Notes: generated by a model from the letters alone, not told the origin. A stretch of DNA of 64,000 nt from Semisulcospira habei (GCA_036245525.1 BTPG01000005.1:209287663-209351662); one strand, 5' to 3'. Positions 45,588 to 57,168 are shown, counted from the stretch's first letter. Numbers and translations are program-made.

Positions 45588-45763
45588 TTAACCCTTTCTC
45601 TGCAAGTGGACGTGGATTATATTTCTGTATTTTATTTGGTTAATTCAACGTGAATGACGCACGGCCGTCAAAGTAACATGGATGCAAAATGGTGGCAGCA
45701 AGAGGCATAGATCCTCATGAGCCCCCGCAATTGCGGGGGCTCATGAGGATCTATTCTTCTTGC
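45588..45763. mobile_element. H2 element, left tip and hairpin
   Basis: TTAACCCTTTCTCTGC tip at 45588. Hairpin 45698-45763 is nearly perfect (CATGAGCCCCCGCAATTGCG). The right tip is not identified. Confidence 0.7.
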
Positions 45764-45824
45764 AGTTGCGTGGCGTTCAGTTTTCTCAACTCACAGTGCT
45801 TAACTAAAAAGAAGAAATTTATTT

Positions 45825-46543
45825 GTCATGGTCTATGATTCTAAACCTTCCGGCCTACAATCATAAGGTCCAAAATCACATTATTAAACAAGGATATAAA
45901 AATAATGATAAATCGCACGCCATGGGCGAAATACGACAAGAGTTTTTCGGACATTAATGGGATTATGACAACGTTTATTTGGCCATCTTTGTCAACGTAT
46001 TATGGTCATAACGTAGGTTTATTTGACGCAGAGTACTGAAGGCTGACAGGTGATACCGTCCAATGATTGATATGTATGAGGATACGTTCGAAATATTTCA
46101 CCTACTAAATGGGACAGCAATGGTCTGCCTGCTCGCAAAACAAGTCAGAAAATATAACGCGGATAATAACATTAAAAGCTGCATTGTATCCGGCATCTCA
46201 AAACATTGTCAGGTCCGTTATATGTTTATTGCAGTAAGTTTGTTTTTTTTTTTTTTTATTTTTAAATTTTATTTTTTAAATTTTTTTTTATTTGTTTCTT
46301 GATTTCGAGGGGTGGTGTTTGTCAGGAACCTCTGGGAACCCCCATTTTCAACCACCGCACACCCGTTCATCGTTGTAGAAGTTGCTTGGTTTCCCGTCTG
46401 TAATCGCAGCTTTTCAATGACGTGAAATACGAGTATCTCAGTTGTGCGGGAAGCCTCTGGTAATACTAAAACTGTGTAGTGTTGAGTTAGTGCTAGGGTA
46501 AGTCAGTGCGGTTTAACGTGCCGTCGGCTGCATGCACAAGGGG
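45825..46543. other. intergenic with H6 scrap and T-rich run
   Basis: The H6-like pair GGTCTATGATTC and CAAAATCACA lies at 45829-45883. A T-rich low-complexity run is at 46238-46300. There is no gene. Confidence 0.4.
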
Positions 46544-46738
46544 TCAACCCCTACACTGCCGAGAAAAATATTAGCCCAAATGCAAGAGGCATAGATCCTC
46601 ATGAGCCCCCGCAGTTGCGGGGGCTCATAAGGATCTACGCCTCTTGCTGAAACCAGACGTCTGGGGATCTTTCACCTTTGAACATTTACAATTATTTAAA
46701 AAAACACAGCCTTCGTCCACTGTCGGAGATGGGGTTAA
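46544..46738. mobile_element. H2 element with both tips, 195 bp
   Basis: TCAACCCCTACACTGCC (TTAA mutated) to GGAGATGGGGTTAA. Hairpin at 46582-46648 nearly perfect. It shows that H2 units have the same outer plan as H1 although the cores are unrelated. Confidence 0.75.
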
Positions 46739-46958
46739 ACTTGTTGCGTCAGAGTTGTCTATCCCGCAGGTTTGCTGTATAACAACATGGCGATTAAATG
46801 ACGAAACACCAAACGTTTTAATTTTTCAGTCTTATTAGTTCGTAATCGCGCACAACCGGGCCCAATATTCAAATTTTAAAGAGAATGGCTGCACTTGCTG
46901 TGTTTATGTTCCTCGCTGCTCCTAATGCATTTTGTATGCTTCAACACGTTTGGGAATA

Positions 46959-47398
46959 TAATAATAATAATAATAATAATAATATATAACTATAAAATTA
47001 TAAAACTCTTCTATAGCGCTATATCCCCACAAAGAAAGGCTCAGAGCGCTTTACATCTAACTAACTGATATTGACTAACTAAAGTGCCAACAGCATACAA
47101 ATACACTCATTCGTAAGTACAAATGCACATTCACGCAATACTAAAATAATAAACATAACACATTTCAAGAACCTGATCAGATGTATACATGTAGATGGAA
47201 AAACGTGGGGTTTATCGAGCCATTTCAAAGGCGAGATTGAACAAAATATGTTTTCAGTCTAGCCCTGAAAATGGCCAAAGATGGTGTATGGCGAATATCA
47301 TGGGGAGGACCATACCTCTGGCCACTCTTAGGGACACTCTGCGGGTAGTCAGTATTCTGTCAGTAGTCAGTATCCGAATGTGGTACGTCTTGGGTGAG
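46959..47398. repeat. dispersed repeat with (ATA)n start
   Basis: (ATA)n at 46959-46985 followed by TATAGCGCTATATCCCCAC and AGAGCGCTTTACATC, resembling the piece at 13078-13135. Probably a dispersed retroelement-like repeat; the family is not identified. Confidence 0.45.
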
Positions 47399-47594
47399 TT
47401 AACCCAATATACTCCAATGTCGAAATCCCAAATTGGGAGTTGTCCTCGGGTCAGGAGACGGATCGACTATGATAGTTCAAGGGTGGTGCCAGAATAGCTT
47501 GGCGCCTATAGGCGCCAAGCTATTCTGGCACCACCCTTGAACTATCATAGTCGATCTATATCTTGCTGTGGTGTGTCGTGGCTAAATGAGTTAA
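47399..47594. mobile_element. H1 foldback MITE, complete, 196 bp
   Basis: TTAACCCAATATACTCC to GTGGCTAAATGAGTTAA, TTAA both sides. The palindrome runs 47459-47553 without mismatch in most of its length. Confidence 0.8.
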
Positions 47595-48114
47595 TAGTAA
47601 GAAAGAAAGAAAATCTAACTCCATGGTACTGATCAGTAATGCACTATATTTGCTAGGCTGCATAGGCTAACGTTGCATGCCCACAAACCCAGATAGGTGA
47701 GGCTAGCGCTGGTAGAAATGTACACATACCTTGTATATAAGTGTATATTAAGGGATGTTTATGATCGTCTTGTTCTATACCTGCGTATGTTTCTGTAGGC
47801 TGGCGATTGGGTGCCTGACAGGCGGGGGCAAGGGATCTAACTGTTTGTCCAGCGCTGAGTAACGTTGTATACCAGATAGCGGTTATGTTTGGACGGCGTA
47901 CAGGTAGAACAACAAACGCTTAAAGTGAATTTGATCTGCTAGATTCAGACCGTGGCTGTGGTCATAAACTTTCATAATTTCATGAGCAGTTTATGAGGAT
48001 CGTCTGATGCCGTCGTGTGGTGGAAATTTGCACATTGCTGTGCGCAATCACGGCTCATTAGCTTTCCAATTAAAATCTTGGGTGTTTCCCAATTGCATCG
48101 CACTTTGTTGTACA
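47595..48114. other. intergenic, nothing recognised
   Basis: No supported feature. Confidence 0.4.
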
Positions 48115-48324
48115 TGAACCCTTTCTCTTCCGAGATCAAATGAACACTGTCCAAATACAAGAGGCATAGATCCTCATGAGCCCCCGCAGTTGCGGGGGCT
48201 CATGAGGATTTATATGCCTCTTGCTGACACCATGTTGTGTCCGCGTTTCCTGGACGGTTTGAGTTTTTGGGCGTTGGATGAACACATATTTGGAAATACA
48301 ACCTGCCTATTGTGAAGGGGTTAA
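48115..48324. mobile_element. H2 element with both tips, 210 bp
   Basis: TGAACCCTTTCTCTTCC to TTGTGAAGGGGTTAA; near-perfect central hairpin at 48160-48229. Confidence 0.75.
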
Positions 48325-48530
48325 ACGGGCGTTTACTATTTTACTGGCGTTCTGGCTAATTATGGTCGGTATCTGGCAGTTAGCGATGATGATAGTTATT
48401 GGTTTGAACTAAACTGTAATGTAATGTTAATGGACCGATGCAGCACCTCCTGTGTATTAGCTCAGGACACTTGACTCCGCCAACACTCTCGGCATCCATC
48501 GCATGTGGATCATACACGTAAACAGAGACA

Positions 48531-48597
48531 GCAGGAGGTATAGATCCTCATGAGCCCCTGCAGCCCGCAGGGGCTTATGAGGATCTATACCTCTTGT
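48531..48597. mobile_element. H2 hairpin
   Basis: GCAGGAGGTATAGATCC against GGATCTATACCTCTTGT; compensating changes on both arms (TATAG and CTATA). Confidence 0.7.
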
Positions 48598-48903
48598 TGA
48601 TAGACGGATTTGCTGAGTGAAACACACTGCGGTCAAGAAGCGCAGTGCTCTGGTATAACCATATAATAATAATATGATGATGTTGGAATGGTTCTAGGAG
48701 TCCTCTCAAAATTTAATTGTCTAATGATCATAAAATGTTTTGAGTGCTACAAGTCGCAAAGAAAACGGAACCCTTAGTGCTTGTCCTGCGTTTAAAAAGA
48801 CTTTCAACCTTTCTTTTCACGAACCATGTGTGTAGAGCATGTCCTTCGCGCATTAAGGAACTCTCCAACGTAGCGAAAGAGAAGAAGAACAGAAAAGTCC
48901 GTC

Positions 48904-48983
48904 GTACACTTTCGAGACGTGCCGCAACTGGATTCGCGGCTTTACGCCGCGAATCCAGTTGCGGCACGTCTCGAAAGAGTTAA
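48904..48983. mobile_element. H7 palindrome, 80 bp
   Basis: CACTTTCGAGACGTGCCGC to GCGGCACGTCTCGAAAGAGTTAA. A perfect inverted repeat for about 36 bp per arm; TTAA only on the right. Confidence 0.75.
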
Positions 48984-49094
48984 CGACAGACAGTATGATA
49001 CGTCCCTTCGCTGCCAGTGATGTGAATGAATTGCGCGCCAGAGACTATTGCACACTGACCGCCATTTGCGTGAAAAACACCGATGAAAATGTGA

Positions 49095-49252
49095 CGAAAT
49101 TAGACATAAAGAACCATAGGGCTCATGAGGATTGATGTCTCTCCTTGCAAGGCGAACGCTGCAAGTAAAAATAAACTTGACCTGTCCCTCCTGCAGCGGG
49201 TCATGTTTATGTTTCTTGCAGCGCTGACCTTGCCCCGGCATTGAAAGGGGTT
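49095..49252. mobile_element. H2 decayed element
   Basis: GGGCTCATGAGGATTGATG and a right end GAAAGGGGTTAA. The left arm is lost. Confidence 0.5.
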
Positions 49253-49994
49253 AAAAACTTGTCTTAAGTCCCTCTGGGCACCATTGTTCAGAGACATACC
49301 GACAGCATTAACAAAAGAGATAGTGAGAAGATGTAATCTTATTTATATGCAATGTCACTTAAATCTTTAGAGTTTCGAAATGTTCGGAGTCATTTCAAAT
49401 GAAAGAACCTTTTAAAATCGACACTGACTATGACCTGTTCGTGAGTGTGCGTACACGTTCATCAAAAGGCCATTCACTCGCGGGTCTGTGGTGGGGTTGG
49501 TGGGAGGGGAGGTGGGGGGGGGGGGTAAATGTTAGGGTTATGGGTTGTGGTGTCAAGGCAACTTGTCTACAAGTTAAAAAAAAAAGACCACAACAACAAC
49601 CAACAACATTACATCAACTGGATGATTCTTTCAGTTTGCTGAGATTAAAGTAGCCTGTATTTTCGCATCCATCCATACATACTGTCTACCTGAATGGATC
49701 TGGTTGCTTTAAACTGTAATTGAACAATTTCATGGCTCTGTGCCGTACTATATAAATGTCTCTATGCCATTTTATTGGTCTGCCTTTTATAGACATCGCT
49801 GAAAGGATCTGCCATACATTTTCCGCCCTGCAGCAAAAAGAGCTTTTCACTGAGAGTTATTCCCCTTAGCTAAATCTCTCACCGGCAATAAAAGAAAAGA
49901 AGAAAAACGGTTTCCACAATCCCTCCGTAAAGCAACGATAACCTTTTCCACCTCCCGGCTATCTAACCGGGCCATCGGTGAATCATGAATGTCT
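49253..49994. other. intergenic, nothing recognised
   Basis: G-rich run at 49498-49530 and an A-rich run at 49575. There is no gene. Confidence 0.4.
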
Positions 49995-50059
49995 GCAAGA
50001 GGCATAGATTCTCATGGTCCCCTGCAGGGCAGGGGCACACGAGAGTCTATGCCTCTTGC
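49995..50059. mobile_element. H2 hairpin
   Basis: GCAAGAGGCATAGATTCTC against GAGAGTCTATGCCTCTTGC around CCTGCAGGGCAGG. A decayed further copy follows at 50101-50200. Confidence 0.7.
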
Positions 50060-50199
50060 TACGCCGCTCAACCTCACTTTACATCGTCAGTCCCATTACT
50101 CTGCAAGGGGCATAGAGTCACATCAGCACGGTCAGCTACGCGGATGCATGCGCATTGATTCAGTCATGAGAATCGACTGTAACGTACAGCTCTTGCAAA

Positions 50200-51011
50200 C
50201 AGAGATCGACCACTTTTCATCGACAGATTTAAGAAGCATTATGTTTCTGTTTCTATGGCGAGTCCGTATGACAATGACATTGTTGCACTGCGTCTGAACT
50301 GATCAGAATTCAGGTCGTACTTCATGGGCAATAGCTGTCCCTGTGCCCCGTAACCAGGCCGCCCAACGGGCCGTCCATTACCAGTCGTGTGCCCTTGACT
50401 ATAAAACCCCAACTAACCAACCAACCGAGTTTTTTTTTTCCCCCGATAAATTATATTATATTATAATTATTAGCTATGTTTTATCCTATAATCATAATAA
50501 TCTACCTGTCTCCAATCACCTCGTTGTGACGAGAGACGTTAAAAATCAAGAAACATCAAGAAACAACCAAGTATCCCAGTGCAGTCTGCACATGTCACAG
50601 CGGATCAATTACTGCGCAGGGTGGGGGGGGGGGGAGGGGGGAGGAGGGGAGAGGGGAGGGGGGGGGGGGTTGCGAGTGGTGTGGATCATGTACAATATGT
50701 GGATGGGTGGAAGGTTCCAATGATTTGTTTGGAACATAGACAATGAACAGTTACACTAGCCAGTGTGGCTGACAAGTGTTTTGCACAAGTTTCTTTTTCT
50801 TTTTCTCGTTGTTGCTGTTGTTGATGTTTCTTCCTTTTATCTTTAAATCTATTTCTCTTTTTTAAGGCCCGGGTGCGGAGGGGAAGTGGGTGGAAAACCT
50901 TGGAAACCCTTTTCCCCGATCCGCCCCTGACGCGGGACAGGAAGCACACACCATCTGCGGTTATGGCCCCTTAAATCAGGCTGGTCCTTTGGGTCGATAC
51001 CCAACAAATAA
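50200..51011. other. intergenic with G run
   Basis: A G-rich tract at 50622-50672 could form a quadruplex. No gene is supported. Confidence 0.4.
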
Positions 51012-51097
51012 AAGGCCATCGGGCCGACGTCGGCCGCAGTTGGCCCGCGCAATGCGCGGGCCAACTGCAGCCGACATCGGCCCGATGCCCGTTTGTT
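51012..51097. mobile_element. H3 hairpin, nearly perfect
   Basis: GGCCATCGGGCCGACGTCGG and CCGACATCGGCCCGATG enclose GGCCCGCGCAATGCGCGGGCC. Confidence 0.75.
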
Positions 51098-51600
51098 CAC
51101 TAGGTACAAGCCCTCGCCCCCTAGGGGACGTAAATCGGGCCGGTTGCTGAGATCGGAGCGTGATGGGGAGGTTATCGTTTATTCTGGAAGGACCGTCCAT
51201 CCATCGCCGGTTTGTAGTCGTTAAGTAATCCTTCCGTCTAAAAGACGCACAGAATCAAATGAATCCCGGTAGCCCGCAAGGCGCTCGGTTGATTTTGGTT
51301 GCCAAATTTGCTGAATGGAAGAGAATTGCTGATTAATTAATAACCCCGACGCCAAACTCACACCGGTTGTCTACCACGGCGAATTAAGAGAAGACAACCA
51401 ATGTCACACCAAACTCAGACTTGATACTATACGTGTTGCGTACTGATCTGTAATTACTGGACGGAAACCGGCTTTACGCCTTGACTGCAACGGCAGGTAC
51501 GAAAAATGACATAGTCACTGACTGTGCTAATATCTTCACCGCTGTAAAATAAAGATTCATTGATTCATTGACCGCTGAGAAAATGTACGCACGATCCGGC
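51098..51600. other. intergenic, nothing recognised
   Basis: No supported feature. Confidence 0.4.
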
Positions 51601-51863
51601 TGCAAGAGACATAGTCGAATCTCATGAGTTTCCACAGTTGCTCATGAGGATCGATGCCTCTCACTGACATCGCTTTGAATGTTTCCACAGTTGCTCATGA
51701 GGATCGATGCCTCTCACTGACATCGCTTTGAATGTTTCCACAGTTGCTCATGAGGATCGATGCCTCTCACTGACATCGCTTTGAATGTTCCTGGCTCGGC
51801 TCGGACTCTTTGGCGCTGAATTTCAGAAACACAGTCTGCTTAAACTAACAGCGAAGAGGTTAA
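51601..51863. mobile_element. H2 element with 53-bp triplication
   Basis: H2 left arm (GCAAGAGACATAG) at 51602 and right end GCGAAGAGGTTAA. The right-arm segment (TTGCTCATGAGGATCGATGC) is present three times: 51629-51787 is three exact 53-bp units. The triplication is therefore younger than the element. Confidence 0.75.
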
Positions 51864-52861
51864 AGCGGTAGGGTCAAAAGTCACATGATGTGACGCCACG
51901 AAACCTCTGTTGTTGTTATTGTTCTTCTTCTTCTTCTGCTTTCTAGGATCTGGATCACTTTGGCCGTCCCGCGCGATTCGCTACCGCCGTCATCAGTGTG
52001 AATCTGGATTAGTGTTCCTTTGACGGAGGACGATTCTTTGGCTCTGCAGGGGATTTTCACCCCCCCCCCCCCACCCAAAGGTCCTCGGGCTGATGTCGAC
52101 CCGAAGACCTTTTGCGTGCCGGTTAAAGACTTAAAAGCCGGATATACCGCCTCAGTGACCCGGTTTCCGAAACTAATGGCTTTCCACTAAAAGCAATGAC
52201 TCACCTTTTTTTTTTTAAGGGGGGTCCCCCTTTAGACCACAGACGTCGGGCTAAGGTTTCTACTTTCGAGTCGGTATGTAACGGTCGATGGTAGCTACGA
52301 AAGTTTTAAAAAAAAATGACCAAATAAGTAAGTTACCTCCCAGTTAAATCCGTTAACTCCCAGACAAACCCTTTAACTCCAAGTTAATTACTTCAGTTCT
52401 ACAAGGCATTTAGTTCTGGAGGCCCAAGGGTAACATAGTCGACTGAACTAGGTTGTTTAAAAGACGTTTTCGTGCTCCCACACTCTGTCTACGGCTCATG
52501 TGTTTGTTATGGCCGCCATTATTTATTACGTCATTACCTGCTAATGTCTTTCGCAGCTTTTGAGGAAGCCTGTATTGACTGTGTACCGGCTGTGGGAGAG
52601 GGATCTGCCAGGATTATGATAGGCGATGATAGTTCAAAGGTAGTGGCAGGTTCGCAGGACTCTCTGTCGTTATTACAAAGTCAAAGGACGTTTAATACGG
52701 TACTATCTTTGTCTTCAATACGGTCGATCTATCGCCCACGGTATATGCCGTACGTAACTCCTTCAATGCCAGTGGTCGCAGTCAGTGCTATGACACTTTG
52801 GTTAATTCAACGCTGAAGATCTCTGGCCGTCCGAGGAGCATGGGTACACACATCTGCGTCA
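51864..52861. other. intergenic with H3 and H1 scraps
   Basis: H3-like AAAGGTCCTCGGGC with GAAGACCTTTTGCG at 52076-52125. H1-like GATGATAGTTCAAAGGTAG near 52630. GGCCGCCATT (YY1-like) at 52511. There is no gene. Confidence 0.4.
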
Positions 52862-52927
52862 GCAAGAGGCATAGATCCTCATGAGCCCCCGCAGTCGCGG
52901 GGGCTCATGAGGATCTATGCCTCTTGC
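52862..52927. mobile_element. H2 hairpin, perfect palindrome
   Basis: GCAAGAGGCATAGATCCTC to the exact complement, centre GCAGTCGCGG. The best-preserved H2 hairpin in the window. Confidence 0.8.
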
Positions 52928-53083
52928 AGCTGGATCGTGTTCGGCTTGACCCCTTCGCTGACAATGATAGCGGATTTCGCGTCTAAAACCACCGCACACT
53001 GTCCGACTCTCGCGTGAAGAACACAAAATGAATGGAACCAAAAAAACAAAAAACAAAAACTGGACAGAAAGAACACGGGACTA

Positions 53084-53168
53084 ACAAGAAACATGAATCC
53101 TCATGAGCCCCCGCGACTGCGGTAAGTTAGGGCGACTGCGGAGGCTCATGAGGATTCATGTCTCTTGC
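53084..53168. mobile_element. H2 hairpin with duplicated centre
   Basis: CAAGAAACATGAATCCTC against GAGGATTCATGTCTCTTG. The GCGACTGCGG centre is duplicated across GTAAGTTAGG. Confidence 0.7.
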
Positions 53169-53400
53169 AGATGGGAAGCGTTCGCCTTGCCCCGGCGGTT
53201 AAAGGGTTCAAAATCGATCTGGATTGAGATCTACTTGTTTCTGAAAGTGAAAAAGGGTGCCAGTGCATCCGCGCGCGCCCAAATAACTTACATCAGAGCT
53301 AATGTAGCAGTATACGCTTGAGTGCTCTGTCGGAGCAAGGGTAGGGCCGCCTATATAATTTCCCTGTAACAAATTGAGCGTAAATTATCGGCGAGCAGAT

Positions 53401-53478
53401 TTTTTTTTTTGTTTTTTTGTTTTTTTGTTTTTTGGGTTTTTTTTTTTTTTTTTTTTTTTTGGGGGGGGGGGGGGGGGG
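53401..53478. repeat. T run followed by G run
   Basis: About 60 bp of T with sparse G, then 18 G. Low complexity; an assembly-fragile site. Confidence 0.9.
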
Positions 53479-54364
53479 TCATTGCAAAACAGGAAACTGG
53501 TGAGATCGGAAAGTCATTATACCATGTGTGTCTTGGTCTGTGATAGCAGGCCTTAGGAAATTAGGTCGAAAGCCCCACAGTCATAGAAAAGCTTACATGT
53601 AGTATTACTACAGGAACCGAGTTATGGCCGAATCGAATTTGGTCCTTCGCAAAACAGGAAAGCTTTGGGATTAAAAGTGCACCCGCCATACCCTGTGTGT
53701 GCTGGGTTGAGACTCTGAAGCCTAAGATTGAGAACCACAAAACAACACTCATAAGGTCCGCAATCACAGATCGAAACATGTAGTCTTACTACAATAGCCA
53801 TACTGCTCAACATGTTGAAATCCTTTTGGTGTCGCTATATTCGATAACGTAACCCTAGTAGCATTTACTGTGTAAGTCTGGTCCTCCAATAGCCGCAAAA
53901 TTTTCTGGGTGTAAAAGACGTCTTTTGGCCGTCTTTGACACCGCGCAGTGCGACCGTCCCAATACACCAAAATAGACGGTCTGGGGACCGTCAAAAACTG
54001 GTCGCATTTTGGTACGCGGGGAGGTAAATAACACCAATGTGACACCAAGATTACACCGTCCTGCCTCCTACCCACCGCTGTCGCCAAAACACACGTAAAC
54101 CGGACCTGCCACCGATTTCTGAACAAGCTCTATTAGGCATTACACATTATCATGTCAACTTACATCAACATCGCCAACACAAACACACGCAAAAAAGCCA
54201 CAAAGGCAACACACACAACAACAACAAAAAAACAAGAAAGGCAAAGCCCTCATGGCTCACGTGATTGAGCGATCCACACATGTGTGACAGTAAGAAAAGG
54301 GATGGCTTCTGCACCAACAAACTCCATGTTGTCTAAAGAATTAATCAGTTTTACACATCTGTGA
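53479..54364. other. intergenic, H6-like scraps
   Basis: TTGGTCTGTGATAGC at 53530 and CCGCAATCACAGATCG at 53758 form a long-range inverted pair of H6 type. There is no gene. Confidence 0.4.
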
Positions 54365-54910
54365 AACCATCGTGACCCTTGATCTTTGAGATGAGACTAC
54401 TAAATTAGTATACATAGGAAGGCCTTATCATAAGCAACCTTTGTGCCAAATTTGATTGAAAAGTTTGCAAAAATGTTGATAACAACTACAATTCTATCAA
54501 AAATTGGCATTTTATACACATTTGCCGACCTTTTGTGACCATTTACCTTTTCCGAGGGGTCATCCAAATTAGTATGCATAGACAGGTCTTACCATCAGGT
54601 ATCTATGTACCAAGTTTAGCGTTGAAGTTGTGAATAATAATTGAGAAAATAATTATTGTCGAAATATGGCTATTTTGTTTACCTATTTCCTGAGCTCTTG
54701 TGACCCTGACCTTTCCGAGGGGTCAACCAAATTAGTATGCATAGATAGGTCTTATCATCAGGTATCTCTGTACCAATTTTGGGTTTGAAATTTTGAATAG
54801 TATTTGAAAAAAAAAATCTTTTGTTAAATATGACTATTTTTTACCTATTTCCTGAGCTGTTATGACCCTTGACCTTTCCGAGGGATCAATCAAATTAGCA
54901 TGCATATAAA
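54365..54910. repeat. about 165-bp tandem array, left part
   Basis: Units begin near 54373, 54537, 54707 and 54863 with GACCCTTGACCTTTCCGAGG-like sequence and contain AAATTAGTATGCATAGA and TATCTCTGTACCAA. They are diverged from one another by many substitutions. The array is the target of LINE copy D and continues at 57218. Confidence 0.75.
54862..54910. repeat. 49-bp target site duplication of LINE copy D (left)
   Basis: Identical to 57169-57217. Neighbouring array units differ from it at several positions, so it is a true duplication and not just two array units. Confidence 0.8.
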
Positions 54911-57168
54911 GAAAGAGGAACAAAGACTGGTTTGACGAAAACGACGTAGAGATCCAGGAACTTCTAGCAAAAAAAAGAGCCGCCCACCAGGCCCACCTAG
55001 CCCAGCCTTCCTGCCCTGTGAAGAAGTCTGCCTTCCGCCTCATCTGCAGCAGTCTCCAGCTCAAGCTTAGAGAGCTCCAGAACGAGTGGTGGTCCAGACT
55101 CGCACAGAGGACCCAGCTCTGCGCTGACAACGGTGACTACAGGGGCTTCTACGAAGCACTGAAAGCAGTGTATGGCCCTAGGCACCTGGTACAAAGTCCC
55201 CTGCGAAGCGCTGATGGACAGGCACTCCTCACAGATAATACCTCCATCTTGAACCGCTGGTCGGAATACTTTCAGGACCTCTTCGGCGCTGAACGCACTG
55301 TTCAAGAAACAGTCATCCTCCAAATCCCACACCTTCCACTAAAGGTTGAATTGGACGAACCGCCCACCGCCGAAGAGACCCTCACAGCCATCCACCAGCT
55401 CAAGAGTGGTAAAGCAGCAGGCATTGACGGAATCCCGCCAGAGATCTGGAAACATGGAGGCCCAGCACTGCACAACAAGCTCCACGACCTCTTTCTCTGC
55501 TGCTGGGAAAAAGGAACACTACCAAAGGATCTCCGTGATGCAGTCATCATCACCCTGTACAAGAACAAAGGAGAGAAGTCTGCCTGCTCTAATTATCGTG
55601 GAATTACCCTGCTGTCCATTGCCGGGAAAATTCTCGCAAGGTTGCTCCTGAATCGGCTGGTACCTGCCATCGCTGAAGACCACCTCCCAGAGGGCCAGTG
55701 TGGCTTCAGAGCCAACAGGAGTACCACCGACATGGTCTTTGTGCTGAGACAGCTTCAGGAGAAGTGCCGCGAGCAGAACAAAGGGCTGTACGTAACGTTT
55801 GTCGACCTAACAAAAGCGTTTGACACTGTGAGCAGGCAAGGTATGTGGCAGATCCTGGAGCGACTAGGTTGTCCCCCAAAGTTCCTCAACATGATCGTCC
55901 AGCTCCACGAGGACCAGCAAGGCCAGGTCAGACTAAACAGTGACCTCTCAGAACCATTCCCCATTCGCAACGGCGTGAAGCAAGGCTGCGTGCTGGCACC
56001 GACCCTCTTCACCATCTTCTTCAGCATGATGTTGAAGCAGGCCACAGTGGACCTCGACGATGACGACGCAGTGTACATCAGGTATCGTCTCGATGGCAGC
56101 CTGTTCAACCTCAGACGACTGCAGGCCCACACGAAAACCCTAGACCAACTGATTCGTGAGCTGCTCTTCGCTGATGACGCTGCCCTCGTTGCACACACAG
56201 AGAGAGCCTTGCAGCGCATTACGTCCTGCTTCGCAGATGCCGCCCAGCTCTTTGGACTTGAGGTCAGTCTGAAAAAGACAGAGGTCCTTCATCAGCCGGC
56301 ACCCGAGGAAGAGCATCGCCCTCCCCACATCACCATCGGCGAGTCCGAACTGAAGTCTGTACACCAGTTTACCTACCTTGGCTGCATCATCACGTCAGAC
56401 GCCAAGCTGGACAAGGAGCTTGACGACAGGCTGGCAAAAGCGAACAGTGCTTTCGGACGACTATTCAAGCGGGTGTGGCACAAACAACAGCTGAAAAAAG
56501 GCACCAAGATCAGCGTGTACAGAGCTGTCGTCCTCACCACCCTGCTGCACGGTTCTGAGTCCTGGGCCCTCTACCGCAGCCAACTACGACTCCTCGAACG
56601 CTTTCACCAGCGCTGCCTGCGTACCATCCTGGGCATTCACTGGAGTGACTATGTCACCAACGTCGAGGTCCTTGAACAGGCAGAAACTGTGAGCATCGAG
56701 GCTTTGCTGCTGCGGACACAGCTTCGCTGGGCGGGGCACGTCTCCAGGATGGAGGATCATCGCCTACCCAAGATCACTCTGTTCGGCGAGCTCGCCACTG
56801 GACACCGAGACAGAGGGGCACCAAAGAAGAGATACAAAGACGGTCTCAAGAAGTCGCTTAGTGCCTGCCAAATCGACCACCGCCAGTGGTCTTCGCTTGC
56901 TGCGGACCGTGACACCTGGCGCTCCACCATTCACAAGGCAGCCATCTCCTTTGAGGACTCTCGCAGAGCTAACCTTAAGGACAAGCGGCTTAGAAGAAAA
57001 AACAGAGTTGTCGTAACTCAGAACCCTGACCAGACCTTCCCCTGCAGCCACTGCGGTCGAACCTGCCTGTCCCGGATTGGCCTCCGCAGCCACGAAAATG
57101 CCTGCAGACGACGTGGGCAAGCCCTATAGAATCTTCGTTCGCGAAGTCAAGCCAAGAAAAAAGAGAAG
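54911..57168 (+). mobile_element. LINE family L copy D, 5' truncated
   Basis: It starts inside the family at GAAAGAGGAACAAAGACTGG (the EN/RT linker), so the endonuclease is missing. It ends GTCAAGCCAAGAAAAAAGAG, where an A-rich tail replaces the AG-rich ends of copies A and C. The 49-bp duplication on both sides shows normal target-primed insertion. Confidence 0.9.
55018..57129 (+). CDS. LINE L reverse transcriptase plus zinc knuckle, open, 5' truncated
   Basis: About 703 codons without interruption. RT blocks SGKAAGIDGIPPEIW, NYRGITLLSIAGK, GQCGFRANRSTTDM, FVDLTKAFDTVSRQ, GVKQGCVLAPTLF and LLFADDAALVAH lead to the RT-distal WAGHVSRMEDHRLPK and a terminal zinc knuckle CSHCGRTCLSRIGLRSHENA plus Cys. 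The frame is open back to 54910, so the listed start (a GTG) is arbitrary. All RT catalytic Asp residues are present, but there is no endonuclease or promoter, so the copy is dead for autonomous movement. Confidence 0.88.
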   Translation: MKKSAFRLICSSLQLKLRELQNEWWSRLAQRTQLCADNGDYRGFYEALKAVYGPRHLVQSPLRSADGQALLTDNTSILNRWSEYFQDLFGAERTVQETVILQIPHLPLKVELDEPPTAEETLTAIHQLKSGKAAGIDGIPPEIWKHGGPALHNKLHDLFLCCWEKGTLPKDLRDAVIITLYKNKGEKSACSNYRGITLLSIAGKILARLLLNRLVPAIAEDHLPEGQCGFRANRSTTDMVFVLRQLQEKCREQNKGLYVTFVDLTKAFDTVSRQGMWQILERLGCPPKFLNMIVQLHEDQQGQVRLNSDLSEPFPIRNGVKQGCVLAPTLFTIFFSMMLKQATVDLDDDDAVYIRYRLDGSLFNLRRLQAHTKTLDQLIRELLFADDAALVAHTERALQRITSCFADAAQLFGLEVSLKKTEVLHQPAPEEEHRPPHITIGESELKSVHQFTYLGCIITSDAKLDKELDDRLAKANSAFGRLFKRVWHKQQLKKGTKISVYRAVVLTTLLHGSESWALYRSQLRLLERFHQRCLRTILGIHWSDYVTNVEVLEQAETVSIEALLLRTQLRWAGHVSRMEDHRLPKITLFGELATGHRDRGAPKKRYKDGLKKSLSACQIDHRQWSSLAADRDTWRSTIHKAAISFEDSRRANLKDKRLRRKNRVVVTQNPDQTFPCSHCGRTCLSRIGLRSHENACRRRGQAL

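Noticed and set aside
53764..54126. 120-codon minus ORF
   Set aside because: No domain or codon pattern. It lies in a repeat-scrap region.
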